A stretch of 64,000 nt of DNA from Flavobacterium notoginsengisoli (GCF_014207905.1 NZ_JACHLB010000007.1:124001-188000); one strand, 5' to 3'. Shown: positions 36,348-45,886, counted from the first letter of the stretch. Notes: a model not told the origin generated them from the letters alone. Numbers and translations: made by a program.

Positions 36348-36503
36348 ACTTTACATTTTTTATTTAAAAAAGAAAGGTGTCATAAGCACCTTTCGCTAAC
36401 AAAGGTAGAGAATATTTTAGAAAATAATCTTAAGCTCAGGCATTAAAAGTAGGTTTTTGATTAAATAAATTTTTCAGAATTCAATAAAATTGGCGCAAAT
36501 TGT

Positions 36504-36511
36504 TATATTTG
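36504..36511 (+). promoter_or_regulatory. -7 promoter box of the E1 dehydrogenase gene
   Basis: TATATTTG matches the TAnnTTTG consensus 25 bases before the ATG at 36536. A well-spaced TTG at -33 was not found. Confidence 0.55.
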
Positions 36512-36535
36512 AAACACTAAAAAACAAAAAATTAC

Positions 36536-38512
36536 ATGATTTTTTACCGACAAAACCTCACTGACATTCAATTATTAGATTTATACAAAAAAATACTAAA
36601 ACCTAGATTAATAGAAGAAAAGATGTTGATCTTGATTCGTCAAGGCAAAGTTTCTAAATGGTTTTCCGGAATAGGACAAGAAGCCATTGCTGTTGGAGTT
36701 ACAGCTGTTCTAGATCAATCAGAATATATACTTCCAATGCACCGAAACCTTGGTGTTTTTACAACCAGAGAAATTCCGTTGCATCGTTTATTTTCACAAT
36801 GGCAAGGAAAAGCGAATGGTTTTACAAAAGGCCGTGACAGAAGTTTTCACTTCGGAACGCAAGAATACAATATAATCGGAATGATTTCGCATTTAGGGCC
36901 GCAGCTTGGAATTGCTGACGGAATTGCTTTAGCGAATAAACTTCAAGACAATAAAAAAATCACAGCAGTTTTTACAGGAGAAGGAGCAACAAGCGAAGGA
37001 GATTTTCACGAAGCTTTGAATATTGCCGCAGTTTGGAAATTGCCGGTAATGTTTATTATTGAAAATAATGGTTACGGACTTTCTACACCAACCAACGAGC
37101 AATATGCCTGTGAAAATCTTGCAGATAAAGGAATTGGCTACGGGATTGAAAGCTGGATTATCGACGGAAATAATATTGTAGAAGTTTACAATAAATTATC
37201 TCAGTTAAAAGAAGAAATGAAAGAAAACCCGCGTCCGATTTTGTTAGAATTTAAAACTTTCAGAATGCGCGGACACGAAGAGGCGAGTGGTACTAAATAT
37301 GTTCCGCAAGAATTAATGGATCAATGGGAACTTCGAGATCCTGTTTCTAATTATCAAAAGTATTTAAAGGAAAATGGAATTCTAACAGAAGAATTAGACG
37401 AGCAATTTCGTGCAGAAATAAAACAAGAAATTGATGAAAATTGGACAAAGGCAAATGCCGAACCAGAAATTGAACCTACTTATAGCGGAGAATTAGATGA
37501 TGTTTACAAACCTTATCAATTTGAAGAAGTTAACACAGAAAGCGAAACTGAGAATATTCGTTTTATAGATGCCATTAGAAATGGATTAAACGAATCGATG
37601 CAGCGCCATAAAAATTTGGTTTTAATGGGGCAAGATATTGCAGAATATGGTGGCGCTTTTAAAATTACAGATGGTTTTGTTGAATTCTTTGGAAAAGATC
37701 GTGTAAGAAACACTCCAATTTGCGAAAGCGCTATTGTTTCTACCGCAATGGGATTATCAATTAATAATTATAAGGCAATTGTAGAAATGCAATTTGCTGA
37801 TTTTGTGTCTACAGGATTCAATCCGATTGTAAATTTATTGGCTAAATCACATTATCGCTGGGGCGAAAAAGCTGATGTTGTTGTTCGTATGCCTTGCGGC
37901 GGAGGAACACAAGCTGGGCCTTTTCACTCACAAACCAATGAAGCTTGGTTTACTAAAACTCCTGGTTTAAAAGTAGTTTACCCGGCGTTTCCTTATGATG
38001 CAAAAGGACTTTTGAATACGTCGATAAATGATCCAAATCCAGTTTTATTCTTCGAACATAAATTATTGTACAGAAGTATTTATCAAGATGTTCCAAAGGA
38101 GTATTACACTATTCCTTTAGGTAAGGCTGCTTTGATAAAAGAAGGAAAATCGGTTACCATTATTTCATTTGGAGCTCCAGTTCATTGGGCTTTAGAAACT
38201 TTAGCAAACAATCCAGAAATAGATGCCGATTTAATCGATTTAAGAACTTTACAGCCTTTAGATACAGAAACTATTTTTGCTTCGGTTAAGAAAACTGGAA
38301 AAGCTATTATTTATCAAGAAGACACTCTTTTTGGCGGAATTGCAAGCGATATTTCGGCTTTAATTATGGAGAATTGTTTTGAATATTTGGACGCTCCTGT
38401 AAAACGTGTAGCCAGTTTAGATTCGCCAATTCCGTTTACAAAAGCTTTGGAAGACCAGTTTTTACCAAGAAACCGATTTGAAACTGCTCTAAAAGAATTG
38501 TTGGACTACTAA
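36536..38512 (+). CDS. Fused 2-oxoisovalerate/2-oxo-acid dehydrogenase E1 (alpha+beta)
   Basis: A 658-residue fusion. Residues ~1-330 are the E1 alpha subunit with the thiamine-diphosphate motif GEGATSEGDFHEALN..NN (IIENNGYGLSTP). Residues ~345-658 are the E1 beta subunit (GQDIAEYGGAFKITDGF.., QFADF..NPIVN, then the C-terminal DLRTLQPLDTETI). The fused form is standard in Bacteroidota. It decarboxylates branched-chain 2-oxo acids, or pyruvate, for an E2/E3 complex encoded elsewhere. Residues WFSGIGQEAI mark the alpha start. Confidence 0.92.
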   Translation: MIFYRQNLTDIQLLDLYKKILKPRLIEEKMLILIRQGKVSKWFSGIGQEAIAVGVTAVLDQSEYILPMHRNLGVFTTREIPLHRLFSQWQGKANGFTKGRDRSFHFGTQEYNIIGMISHLGPQLGIADGIALANKLQDNKKITAVFTGEGATSEGDFHEALNIAAVWKLPVMFIIENNGYGLSTPTNEQYACENLADKGIGYGIESWIIDGNNIVEVYNKLSQLKEEMKENPRPILLEFKTFRMRGHEEASGTKYVPQELMDQWELRDPVSNYQKYLKENGILTEELDEQFRAEIKQEIDENWTKANAEPEIEPTYSGELDDVYKPYQFEEVNTESETENIRFIDAIRNGLNESMQRHKNLVLMGQDIAEYGGAFKITDGFVEFFGKDRVRNTPICESAIVSTAMGLSINNYKAIVEMQFADFVSTGFNPIVNLLAKSHYRWGEKADVVVRMPCGGGTQAGPFHSQTNEAWFTKTPGLKVVYPAFPYDAKGLLNTSINDPNPVLFFEHKLLYRSIYQDVPKEYYTIPLGKAALIKEGKSVTIISFGAPVHWALETLANNPEIDADLIDLRTLQPLDTETIFASVKKTGKAIIYQEDTLFGGIASDISALIMENCFEYLDAPVKRVASLDSPIPFTKALEDQFLPRNRFETALKELLDY

Positions 38513-38539
38513 AAAAGAAACGCTTTAAAACTTAATTAT

Positions 38540-40282
38540 ATGAAAAAAATTTGCCTGTCATTTTTTGCAGTTTTGCTTTTAATATCTTGTGCAAAAAATG
38601 CTAAATCTACCCCAGATGGCGATTTGAACAAAAAATTCGATGCTTATAAAGATCAATTTGTTTCTTCATTATGGAAACTTAACCCTGAATGGGCTTCTAA
38701 TGTTGGTTTCCACAAATACGACAGCATTTTAATTATTCCCGATGCAAAAGAAAATCAAAGAAAATTAGAATTTGCAAACTCTCAATTAGATTCTTTAAAA
38801 TCTTATACAATTGATGACTTATCGAATAATAATAAAACGGATTATTATATGATAAAAAATCAGTTGGAAGGAATGATTTTTGGCATAAATGAGTTGAAAA
38901 TATTCCAATGGAGTCCTGCAGAATATAATGTTTGTGGTTCTTTTGCCGAAATTCTAAACGGAAATTACGACAGTCTTGAAACTCGTTTAAGAGCTTTCAA
39001 CAAAAAAATGAACGGAATTCCTGCTTATTACGAAGCTGCAAAAAAGAACATAAAGAATCCGACTTTAGAACATACTGAACTTGCAATTGCTCAGAATCTT
39101 GGTGGTTCTTCTGTTTTTCAAGATGATCTTAAAAACGCTTTAGAAAAAAGTAAATTATCAGATGCTGAAAAGAAGGAAATCTTAGATAAAGCAGCAGTTT
39201 CTGTAAAAGCAATTACTGATTATGCAGAATGGCTGAAAAAACTGCCAAACAAAACACCTCGCTCTTTTAGATTAGGAAAAGATTTATATGCTAAAAAATT
39301 TGATTTAAACATCCAGTCTGGATATACGGCGGACGAGATTTATAAAATCGCTATTGACCATAAGAAAGATTTGCACGAAAAAATGTTTGTTTTAGCAGAT
39401 AAACTTTGGGCGAAATACAAAGGTAATGCAGTAAAACCAGCAGATAAACTGGAATTAATCAAACAAGTTATTGATGAAATTTCACTAAAACATACTACAC
39501 CAGAGAAGTTTCAATCTGAAATTGAAAAGCAAATTCCAGAATTGACAGCTTATGTAAAAGCAAAAGATTTATTATACATTGATCCATCAAAACCTTTAGT
39601 TGTTCGTAAAGAGCCTGCTTATATGGCTGGAGTTGCAGGAGCTTCAATTTCTGCTCCTGGACCTTATGATAAAAATGCAAATACTTATTACAATGTGGGA
39701 AGTATGTCTGGATGGACAAAAGAAAATGCAGAAAGCTATTTGCGAGAATACAACGATTACATTCTGCAAATCTTGAATATTCATGAAGCAATTCCGGGAC
39801 ATTACACCCAATTGGTTTATAGTAATCAATCGCCAAGTATTATCAAATCTATATTCGGAAATGGCGCTATGATTGAAGGTTGGGCAGTTTACGCAGAAAA
39901 AATGATGCTAGAAAGTGGCTACAAAAACTCTGACGAAATGTGGCTGATGTATTATAAATGGAATCTTAGAACGACTTGCAATACCATTTTAGATATTAGC
40001 GTACATACCAAAAATATGTCTCAAGAAGACGCTATTAAACTTTTAACAAAAGAGGCGTTTCAGCAACAAGCGGAAGCAGACGGAAAATGGAAACGTGTTA
40101 CTTTATCGCAAGTTCAATTGTGTTCTTATTTTACAGGTTATACAGAAATTTATAATCTAAGAGAAGAATTAAAGAAAAAAGAAGGCGATAAATTTAACTT
40201 GAAAAAGTTTCATGAGAAATTCTTGAGTTTTGGAAGTGCACCAGTTAAATACATTAAAGAATTAATGCTGGCTGAAGAATAG
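38540..40282 (+). CDS. DUF885 lipoprotein (putative metallopeptidase)
   Basis: A 580-residue lipoprotein (LLLISC, Cys17). The DUF885 core contains NIHEAIPGHYTQLVYSNQSP, in which HE..H (HEAIPGH) is a gluzincin-like zinc motif, followed by IEGWAVYAEKMMLESGY supplying the downstream Glu. It starts 27 bases after the E1 gene on the same strand and may be co-transcribed. A terminator follows. Confidence 0.88.
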   Translation: MKKICLSFFAVLLLISCAKNAKSTPDGDLNKKFDAYKDQFVSSLWKLNPEWASNVGFHKYDSILIIPDAKENQRKLEFANSQLDSLKSYTIDDLSNNNKTDYYMIKNQLEGMIFGINELKIFQWSPAEYNVCGSFAEILNGNYDSLETRLRAFNKKMNGIPAYYEAAKKNIKNPTLEHTELAIAQNLGGSSVFQDDLKNALEKSKLSDAEKKEILDKAAVSVKAITDYAEWLKKLPNKTPRSFRLGKDLYAKKFDLNIQSGYTADEIYKIAIDHKKDLHEKMFVLADKLWAKYKGNAVKPADKLELIKQVIDEISLKHTTPEKFQSEIEKQIPELTAYVKAKDLLYIDPSKPLVVRKEPAYMAGVAGASISAPGPYDKNANTYYNVGSMSGWTKENAESYLREYNDYILQILNIHEAIPGHYTQLVYSNQSPSIIKSIFGNGAMIEGWAVYAEKMMLESGYKNSDEMWLMYYKWNLRTTCNTILDISVHTKNMSQEDAIKLLTKEAFQQQAEADGKWKRVTLSQVQLCSYFTGYTEIYNLREELKKKEGDKFNLKKFHEKFLSFGSAPVKYIKELMLAEE

Positions 40283-40295
40283 ATTTAGCTTTAGC

Positions 40296-40335
40296 AAAAA
40301 AGGGTTTGACAATTAATAGTCAAACCCTTTTTTTT
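40296..40335. terminator. Bidirectional terminator
   Basis: AAAAAAGGGTTTGAC / GTCAAACCCTTTTTT hairpin between convergent genes. Confidence 0.9.
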
Positions 40336-41305
40336 ATATTATAACAACTAGCCTTTTTCCATCTGCAACTTCAGAATCCCAAATTTCTTCTATATCGCTT
40401 AGATGCACTGTTTTAATATTCACTTTTAAAATATTTTGAGCTGCCAAAAGAAACATCTCAGGAAGTATTTCAGAAAATAATAATTTCACTTCATCTTTTG
40501 TCCAGCTTCCTAAACCAGATCCCGACAACTGTAAATCTACACTTCTAAGAGTTTGTGCTGACAATTGGATAATATCACCAGACATTGAGCCAACTGAAAC
40601 ATACCTTGTTTTATTGGTAAATTTTCCATTTCCTTTTAAAACTGAAAAAATAAGTTCTGCCGATTTTCCCCATAAATAATCAATAACAATATCAATTGGA
40701 GTTTCCTTATGAATTTCTTTTAATTGAGAAACAAATGATTCATCCTCTTGCTTTAAAGAAACAGCTACATCGGCACCTAATTCTTTAAGATTTTCAAACA
40801 TTTTCTCGTTTCTTCCCGTTACAATTATATTTTTAGCTCCATAATGTTTTGCAATTTGAATCGCCATTTGTCCTGTGAAACCCGTTGCTCCATTTATTAA
40901 AACAGTTTCACCAGGTTTTATTCCGGCTCTAAAACGGAGTGCCATTGCAGAACCTGCCACAGCATTTGGCATCGCCGCTGCTATAGCACCATCAATTTCA
41001 TTTGGCAGAACTACCATTCTGTTTTTCTCTACTACTGCCTTTTCTGCAATTGTTCCCGAAATACCACGAGCATAAACTTTAGTTCCATTTTCTAATATTC
41101 CTATTCCATCACTGCCAACTATAAATCCGTTTTGATTTTCTTTTTCAGAAGAATAATGATCTCCACTGGCAATTCCTTTATCCAAATTGGTAATTGCAAC
41201 GGCTTTAACCGAAATTAAAACTTCATTTTCATTTGATGCGATTGGTTCTGCAAAATCTGCATATTTAGGCAATTCGCCTTTTTTATAAACTACTGCTGCT
41301 TTCAT
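40334..41305 (-). CDS. Zinc-less alcohol dehydrogenase / quinone oxidoreductase family protein
   Basis: A 323-residue MDR-superfamily enzyme. The NADPH-binding motif INGATGFTGQMAIQIAKHYGAKNIIVTGRN lies near residue 140 and the GroES-like N-terminal domain before it (MKAAVVYKKGELPKYADFAE). Zinc ligands are absent. Quinone or enal reduction is inferred. The Crp/Fnr gene lies 78 bases upstream on the same strand. Confidence 0.85.
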   Translation of the reverse strand: MKAAVVYKKGELPKYADFAEPIASNENEVLISVKAVAITNLDKGIASGDHYSSEKENQNGFIVGSDGIGILENGTKVYARGISGTIAEKAVVEKNRMVVLPNEIDGAIAAAMPNAVAGSAMALRFRAGIKPGETVLINGATGFTGQMAIQIAKHYGAKNIIVTGRNEKMFENLKELGADVAVSLKQEDESFVSQLKEIHKETPIDIVIDYLWGKSAELIFSVLKGNGKFTNKTRYVSVGSMSGDIIQLSAQTLRSVDLQLSGSGLGSWTKDEVKLLFSEILPEMFLLAAQNILKVNIKTVHLSDIEEIWDSEVADGKRLVVII

Positions 41306-41383
41306 AATTATTAAATTTTATGAAGCAAAATTAGACAGCCGTTTACAGGCAGACGATAACATTTGTTATCAAATGAAATTGAT

Positions 41384-41959
41384 TTATTTTTCGTGTAGGA
41401 GTTTGCTTTTTATTCTACTTAAATGCACGGTACTAACTCCGAGATAAGATGCAATATAGTGCTGTGGAACTCTTTGCACTATTTCAGGCTTTTCTTCAAT
41501 TAGACTTTGGTAACGCTGAGCAGGGGAGTCTTTTATAAAAGAAAAAAAGTGCTTCATATAATCGAATGTTCTTTGAAAAAGCTTATCAATTAATCTATCT
41601 CTTAGTTCTGGAATTTCCTTGATTTCTTCAATAATTGTATCCAAATCTTTTTTATGAATCCACCATAAAATTGATGGTTCGATTGTTTCTACAAAAACTG
41701 GACTTGGAAATTTTTTTATAAAACTTTCGATAGAAGCCACACTTTGATTTTCAAAAAAGAACTGAGAAGTTAAGTCTTTTCCGTTATGATTAAACCAAAC
41801 CCGAATACAGCCTTTCTCAATAAGATAGAGTTTTTTTGAAATTTCTCCTTCTTCCAAAAGAGTCGTTTTTGCGGCAACTTCAATTCGATTAAAATAACCG
41901 ATATATTCATTCCATTTTTCTTCTGATAAAGGAAATTTGTTGCGGAATTGGTTGAACAT
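41384..41959 (-). CDS. Crp/Fnr-family transcriptional regulator
   Basis: A 191-residue regulator with a cNMP-binding domain (KLYLIEKGCIRVWFNHNGKD) and the terminal HTH RVPQHYIASYLGVSTVHLSR. It lies upstream of the quinone-oxidoreductase gene, again a regulator-enzyme pair. Its sequence closely resembles the regulator at 14408-14953. Confidence 0.9.
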   Translation of the reverse strand: MFNQFRNKFPLSEEKWNEYIGYFNRIEVAAKTTLLEEGEISKKLYLIEKGCIRVWFNHNGKDLTSQFFFENQSVASIESFIKKFPSPVFVETIEPSILWWIHKKDLDTIIEEIKEIPELRDRLIDKLFQRTFDYMKHFFSFIKDSPAQRYQSLIEEKPEIVQRVPQHYIASYLGVSTVHLSRIKSKLLHEK

Positions 41960-41985
41960 TTATCTTAAAAATATAAGTTGTTATG

Positions 41986-42453
41986 TTAGTATTTATTTTC
42001 AAATCTCTTTAAAACAGTTCTATCCAAAAAAGAATCTTTCCACATTTCTATTTTATAAAAGTCTTCGGGATTTTCATTATAAGCAGTTTCTAAATTTTTA
42101 TAGTAAACCCGAACCCTATAATTCCCTTTTTCAATTTTTTGTTCTAAAACTAGAAGAGAAAATGGGCAATCATGTATTTGCAAGAAACCTGTATTTATTT
42201 CTAAGCTTGCTTCTACAACATGATCGAAAACAGTAAAATCTGAAATTTGGCTTTCAGAACTTAAAATTTCTAGTTCAGCTTTTACAATTCCTTCACTATT
42301 TTCGAGAGAAACACCTAGAATTCCTTTTTCTACAGCAAGTTTATCGTTAAAGGCCTCATTTGTCCAAAAATCTGGAGAACCTGTATCTCCTTCATCTTTA
42401 TCATTCAAATAAAATTGACCGTAACTAGTTGTAAAATCTAGATTAAATTTCAT
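41986..42453 (-). CDS. ComJ-like protein
   Basis: A 155-residue protein. Its layout (TTSYGQFYL.., FWTNEAFNDKLAVEKGILGV, ..FDHVVEASLEINTGFLQI, ..IEKGNYRVRVYY) follows that of Bacillus ComJ, the inhibitor of the competence nuclease NucA, as I remember it. If correct it is a small beta-rich nuclease-inhibitor-like protein; no nuclease gene is adjacent. It lies 13 bases after the upstream gene and shares its operon. Confidence 0.55.
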   Translation of the reverse strand: MKFNLDFTTSYGQFYLNDKDEGDTGSPDFWTNEAFNDKLAVEKGILGVSLENSEGIVKAELEILSSESQISDFTVFDHVVEASLEINTGFLQIHDCPFSLLVLEQKIEKGNYRVRVYYKNLETAYNENPEDFYKIEMWKDSFLDRTVLKRFENKY

Positions 42454-42466
42454 TATAGAATGCTTT

Positions 42467-42874
42467 TTATTTAGAATCAGACTCTACTTCAAACAATTGC
42501 ACTTGATTTTTCAAACGATCAATCAGCAAATTCATCATTCGTTTATTTAAATCAGAAGAATTCTGGATATAAGTATTGTATTCATCAACTGTAAAAAGCG
42601 CCATTACAATTCCTTTTAAAGAGTTTCTGAATTTAATGTCTTTTTGAATAGAATTTTCAATCGTCTGAAGTTTCTTTTCGACGGAATAAGAATAAAAATC
42701 GGGTTTGTTTTTGTTTACGTAGTTTATAAAAACTGCAATAAATAAATCGTTCTGCAGTTTTAAAATCGGTCTGATTGTCTGGTTTTGAAAGATCTCATCT
42801 GGAGAAGATTGAGCACTTACGGTTCCTAAAGTTTCGCCTCTGAATTCTTTTAAAAAGGTGTCTCTATCTTCCAT
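42467..42874 (-). CDS. Conserved-type cytoplasmic protein, unknown function
   Basis: A 135-residue, mainly helical protein (FRGETLGTVSAQSSPDEIFQ, LQNDLFIAVFINYVNKNKPD). No signal peptide or membrane segment and no catalytic motif. It is in an operon with the ComJ-like gene downstream. No family assigned. Confidence 0.7.
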   Translation of the reverse strand: MEDRDTFLKEFRGETLGTVSAQSSPDEIFQNQTIRPILKLQNDLFIAVFINYVNKNKPDFYSYSVEKKLQTIENSIQKDIKFRNSLKGIVMALFTVDEYNTYIQNSSDLNKRMMNLLIDRLKNQVQLFEVESDSK

Positions 42875-42957
42875 GTTTTTATGTTTTTAGTTTTTCTTAA
42901 AGTTAGCGAAATAATCCCACGCTAAAAGCTTATTTTTGTTTTTTATAAAAATAAAAT

Positions 42958-43374
42958 ATGCGATTAGCTCTATTGCTCTGTGTTTTAATAGTTTCTTGCA
43001 ATTCGAAAGAAAACAAAGAAAAATACAATCATAAAATATATCAAGCTATAAATAATAAAGACACCGCTGTTTTTGATGTCAAAATCAATAACAAACGTTT
43101 CTATGGACGTTATGAAATTTCTCGTTACGGATATGGTAAAGATTCCGGAGATGTGAGAGGTGACTTGAGAGGAGATACGCTTAGAGGAGATTATTATTTT
43201 ATTTCCTTCGGAGGAAACTGGAAAAGAGTTCCTATAGCTCTTTTAAAGAAAGACAACAAACTCTTTTTAGGAAAAGGAGTAATTGGAACGTATTTTAATC
43301 TTCCTTGTTTTGTTCCAGAAGTTCCAATTGAATACAATAATGCTGAATTTGTATTTGAAGAAGTGACAAAATAG
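42958..43374 (+). CDS. Small lipoprotein, unknown function
   Basis: A 138-residue lipoprotein with lipobox VLIVSC (Cys14) followed by NSKENKEK. The mature domain is beta-rich (FDVKINNKRFYGRYEISRYG, RGDTLRGDYYFISFGG). No family recognised. It is divergent from the 42467 operon. Confidence 0.7.
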   Translation: MRLALLLCVLIVSCNSKENKEKYNHKIYQAINNKDTAVFDVKINNKRFYGRYEISRYGYGKDSGDVRGDLRGDTLRGDYYFISFGGNWKRVPIALLKKDNKLFLGKGVIGTYFNLPCFVPEVPIEYNNAEFVFEEVTK

Positions 43375-43382
43375 TTTTTTTT

Positions 43383-43571
43383 GTTTCAGGTTTCAAGTTT
43401 CACGTTGAATGTCTTGTGTATTTTAACGCAAAGAACGCTAAGTTTTTTTTATGTATAAGGTTTTATAAAAACACAAAGTTCGCAAAGCTTATATAAAACT
43501 TTGCGAACTTTGCGTAAATCTTAGTGTTCTTTGCGTTAAAAATTCAACTCATTTTATGTCAAACCTGAAAC
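43383..43571. repeat. Nested intergenic palindrome, GTTTCAGG family
   Basis: Three nested inverted repeats share one axis. The outer arms are GTTTCAGGTTT (43383-43393) / AAACCTGAAAC (43561-43571). The middle arms are TTAACGCAAAGAACGCTAAG (43423-43442) / CTTAGTGTTCTTTGCGTTAA (43520-43539). The inner arms are AAAGTTCGCAAAG (43475-43487) / CTTTGCGAACTTT (43499-43511). It could fold into a ~190-nt cruciform or RNA hairpin between convergent genes. Confidence 0.8.
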
Positions 43572-43578
43572 AAAAAAA

Positions 43579-44826
43579 CTAATTCAATGTTGAAGGAAGT
43601 TCGAATATTTCGAGATCAAAATATTTTACAGAAGCCATTACGTGATCGAAAATATCAGCCATGATGTATTCGTAATTTGCCCAGCGTTTATCGCTTGAGA
43701 AAACATAAATTTCTAACGGGACTCCATGCGCAGTCGATTGTAATTGTCTGCACATAATATGCATATTTTTGTTCAATCCAGGATGATCAACTAAATATTG
43801 CATAATGTATTTTCTAAATAAACCTAAATTGGTCATATTTCGGCCATTCAGCGAAAGCGTTTTATCAATTCCTCTTAGGTCATTGTATTTTTCAATTTCA
43901 GCTTGTCTGCTATCGATATAAGATGTAATAAGCTGTACTTTTCTTAATTGCTGTAAATCTTCATCATTTAGAAAACGTATCGTACTGCTTTTTATCAAAA
44001 CATGTCTTTTAATACGTCTTCCATCAGATTTTTGCATTCCGCGCCAGTTCTGAAACGAATCGGAACTTAAAGCGTACGTTGGAATTGTTGTGATTGTGTT
44101 GTCAAAATTTCGAACTTTTACTGTCGTTAAATTGATTTCGATCACATCTCCATCGGCACCGAATTTATCCATTGTAATCCAGTCGCCAATTCGAACCATG
44201 TCGTTTATAGCAACTTGAACACTAGAAACAAATCCAAGAATGGTATCTCTGAAAATTAAGATGATAATGGCCGAAAGTGTTCCTAAAATCGTTAATAATT
44301 CGCCTTTTTTGATTCCAAACAAAGTCGAAATAATCATCGCAACTCCAAAAATCCAAAGGACGATCATGATAACCTGAACAAAACTATCGATAGGTTTGTC
44401 ACTATATTCTGGTTTTTGTTTTAAATAATCGCGTAACGAATTAAAAACCGTTCTAACAATCCATAATCCAAGTAATACAATATAAATACCAACTATTTTT
44501 CCGAAAATAGATTCCCAATATTCATATCTATCTAAGATTACAGGAACGGCTTTATAAATAAAGAAAAACGGAATTAAATAAGCAGTATATCTAGTCGTTT
44601 TGTTTTGAATTAGATAATCGTCAAATTTTGTTTTGGTGCGCTGCGCAAAAATTGCTGTCAGAGTGACTAGAATGAATTTGGCAACATAATAAATAATATA
44701 AGCTAATGCTATTAAAATAGCGATATTAAAGATCAAGCTGGTATAAGACGCAACATTACGGCTCATTCCCCAATCTCTAAAAACGGGATATAAAAAATTA
44801 AATATTTTATCCAAAAGGTTAGGCAT
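43579..44826 (-). CDS. MscS-family mechanosensitive ion channel
   Basis: A 415-residue membrane protein with four to five transmembrane helices, then the MscS pore-lining helix and beta-domain: GTLSAIIILIFRDTILGFVS, then VAINDMVRIGDWITMDKFGA and GDVIEINLTTVKVRNFDNTI. It releases solutes during osmotic down-shock. Its start overlaps the downstream end of the DUF3817 gene by 8 bases, so they are co-transcribed. Confidence 0.92.
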   Translation of the reverse strand: MPNLLDKIFNFLYPVFRDWGMSRNVASYTSLIFNIAILIALAYIIYYVAKFILVTLTAIFAQRTKTKFDDYLIQNKTTRYTAYLIPFFFIYKAVPVILDRYEYWESIFGKIVGIYIVLLGLWIVRTVFNSLRDYLKQKPEYSDKPIDSFVQVIMIVLWIFGVAMIISTLFGIKKGELLTILGTLSAIIILIFRDTILGFVSSVQVAINDMVRIGDWITMDKFGADGDVIEINLTTVKVRNFDNTITTIPTYALSSDSFQNWRGMQKSDGRRIKRHVLIKSSTIRFLNDEDLQQLRKVQLITSYIDSRQAEIEKYNDLRGIDKTLSLNGRNMTNLGLFRKYIMQYLVDHPGLNKNMHIMCRQLQSTAHGVPLEIYVFSSDKRWANYEYIMADIFDHVMASVKYFDLEIFELPSTLN

Positions 44827-45103
44827 TTTCTAAATACTTTTTCTCTATGTAGAAAGTTCCAAACGGAATAAGAGAAGCAATTAAAATGATTCCGAAAGTT
44901 TTAAAATCCCAATTCATTGATTTTTTCAATAAAAAAGCCAAAACAATATATCCAATAAATAAAACACCGTGTGTCATTCCTAATGGACGTAATAATGTAT
45001 GATAAAGTTCAGGATTATTATTTTTGATAATTAACATATTTGCGAATAATACTAAATATGAAATTCCTTCTAAAATGGCAGTAACTTTGAAAATCTTGAG
45101 CAT
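44819..45103 (-). CDS. DUF3817 membrane protein
   Basis: A 94-residue protein with three transmembrane helices. The segment ILEGISYLVLFANMLI and the HGVLFIGYIVLAFLL region match DUF3817, a small family with no known function. It forms an overlapping operon with the MscS gene. Confidence 0.85.
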   Translation of the reverse strand: MLKIFKVTAILEGISYLVLFANMLIIKNNNPELYHTLLRPLGMTHGVLFIGYIVLAFLLKKSMNWDFKTFGIILIASLIPFGTFYIEKKYLENA

Positions 45104-45243
45104 GAATATATTTTTTAAGTTTTATGCCAGCAAAATTAAGGATTCTGGATTGATTTTAAAGTTTAAAAAATCAAAATTAAATCAGTAAAATGAGCTGAAA
45201 ATTGGAATTTGGAATTTAAAGAATTGAAAATTATCTTTACTCT

Positions 45244-45777
45244 ATGAGTAAAAGAGATTTAAAAAAATATTTAGGCGATTTAACAAAGGAGCAATTAGAA
45301 GAACAACTGATTGAACTTTATGAAAAATTTGCACCTGTAAAGACCTATTACGACTTTGTTTTTAATCCGAAAGAAGATAAATTATTGCAGGAAGCCAAAG
45401 TTAAAATTTCCCAAGAATATTTTCCGATAAAGAAGCCGGGAGCAAAATGGCGTCCGAAAGCAAAAATGAGAAGATCGGTTGCTCAGAAATTAATCAAACA
45501 TTTTATGACGCTTGGAGTAGATTCTTATATTTTGGCAGATATTATGCTTTATAATATTGAAATTGCGCAAACGTTTTCTTCTCAAAATTTCATTAAGCAA
45601 GAATTATTCTACAAAAGCATCTTTAATTCTTTTGAACAAGCTGTTAATTTTATCATTTCAAATGGAATTTTTAATGATTTTAAATTGCGAATTAATGCCG
45701 TTTATGAAGAAACTTTGCAGCAAAAATGGAAAAATAAGTACGATTTTGAGGTGATTTTGGACAAAATCGACTACTAA
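45244..45777 (+). CDS. DUF6155 protein
   Basis: A 177-residue soluble helical protein (KRDLKKYLGDLTKEQLEEQL, FAPVKTYYDFVFNPKEDKLL, KFGAKWRPKAKMR-like basic block). This resembles DUF6155, common in Flavobacteriia and without known function. Basic central region could bind nucleic acid; that is conjecture. Confidence 0.7.
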   Translation: MSKRDLKKYLGDLTKEQLEEQLIELYEKFAPVKTYYDFVFNPKEDKLLQEAKVKISQEYFPIKKPGAKWRPKAKMRRSVAQKLIKHFMTLGVDSYILADIMLYNIEIAQTFSSQNFIKQELFYKSIFNSFEQAVNFIISNGIFNDFKLRINAVYEETLQQKWKNKYDFEVILDKIDY

Positions 45778-45858
45778 AAGCACTTCCCTTAAAAAATATT
45801 TCTTTTAAAAAAACATTTATTTTAGGTTAAAATAAGATGAATAACTGTTTTTTCGGTG

Positions 45859-45866
45859 TATTTTTG
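45859..45866 (+). promoter_or_regulatory. -7 promoter box of the SF2 helicase gene
   Basis: TATTTTTG fits TAnnTTTG, 21 bases before the ATG at 45887, giving a short leader. Confidence 0.55.
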
Positions 45867-45886
45867 CAAAAATCCAAAAATAAACA

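Noticed and set aside
39495..39836. Minus-strand frame inside the DUF885 gene
   Set aside because: It is antisense to the strongly conserved coding region with the zinc motif and has no independent signals.
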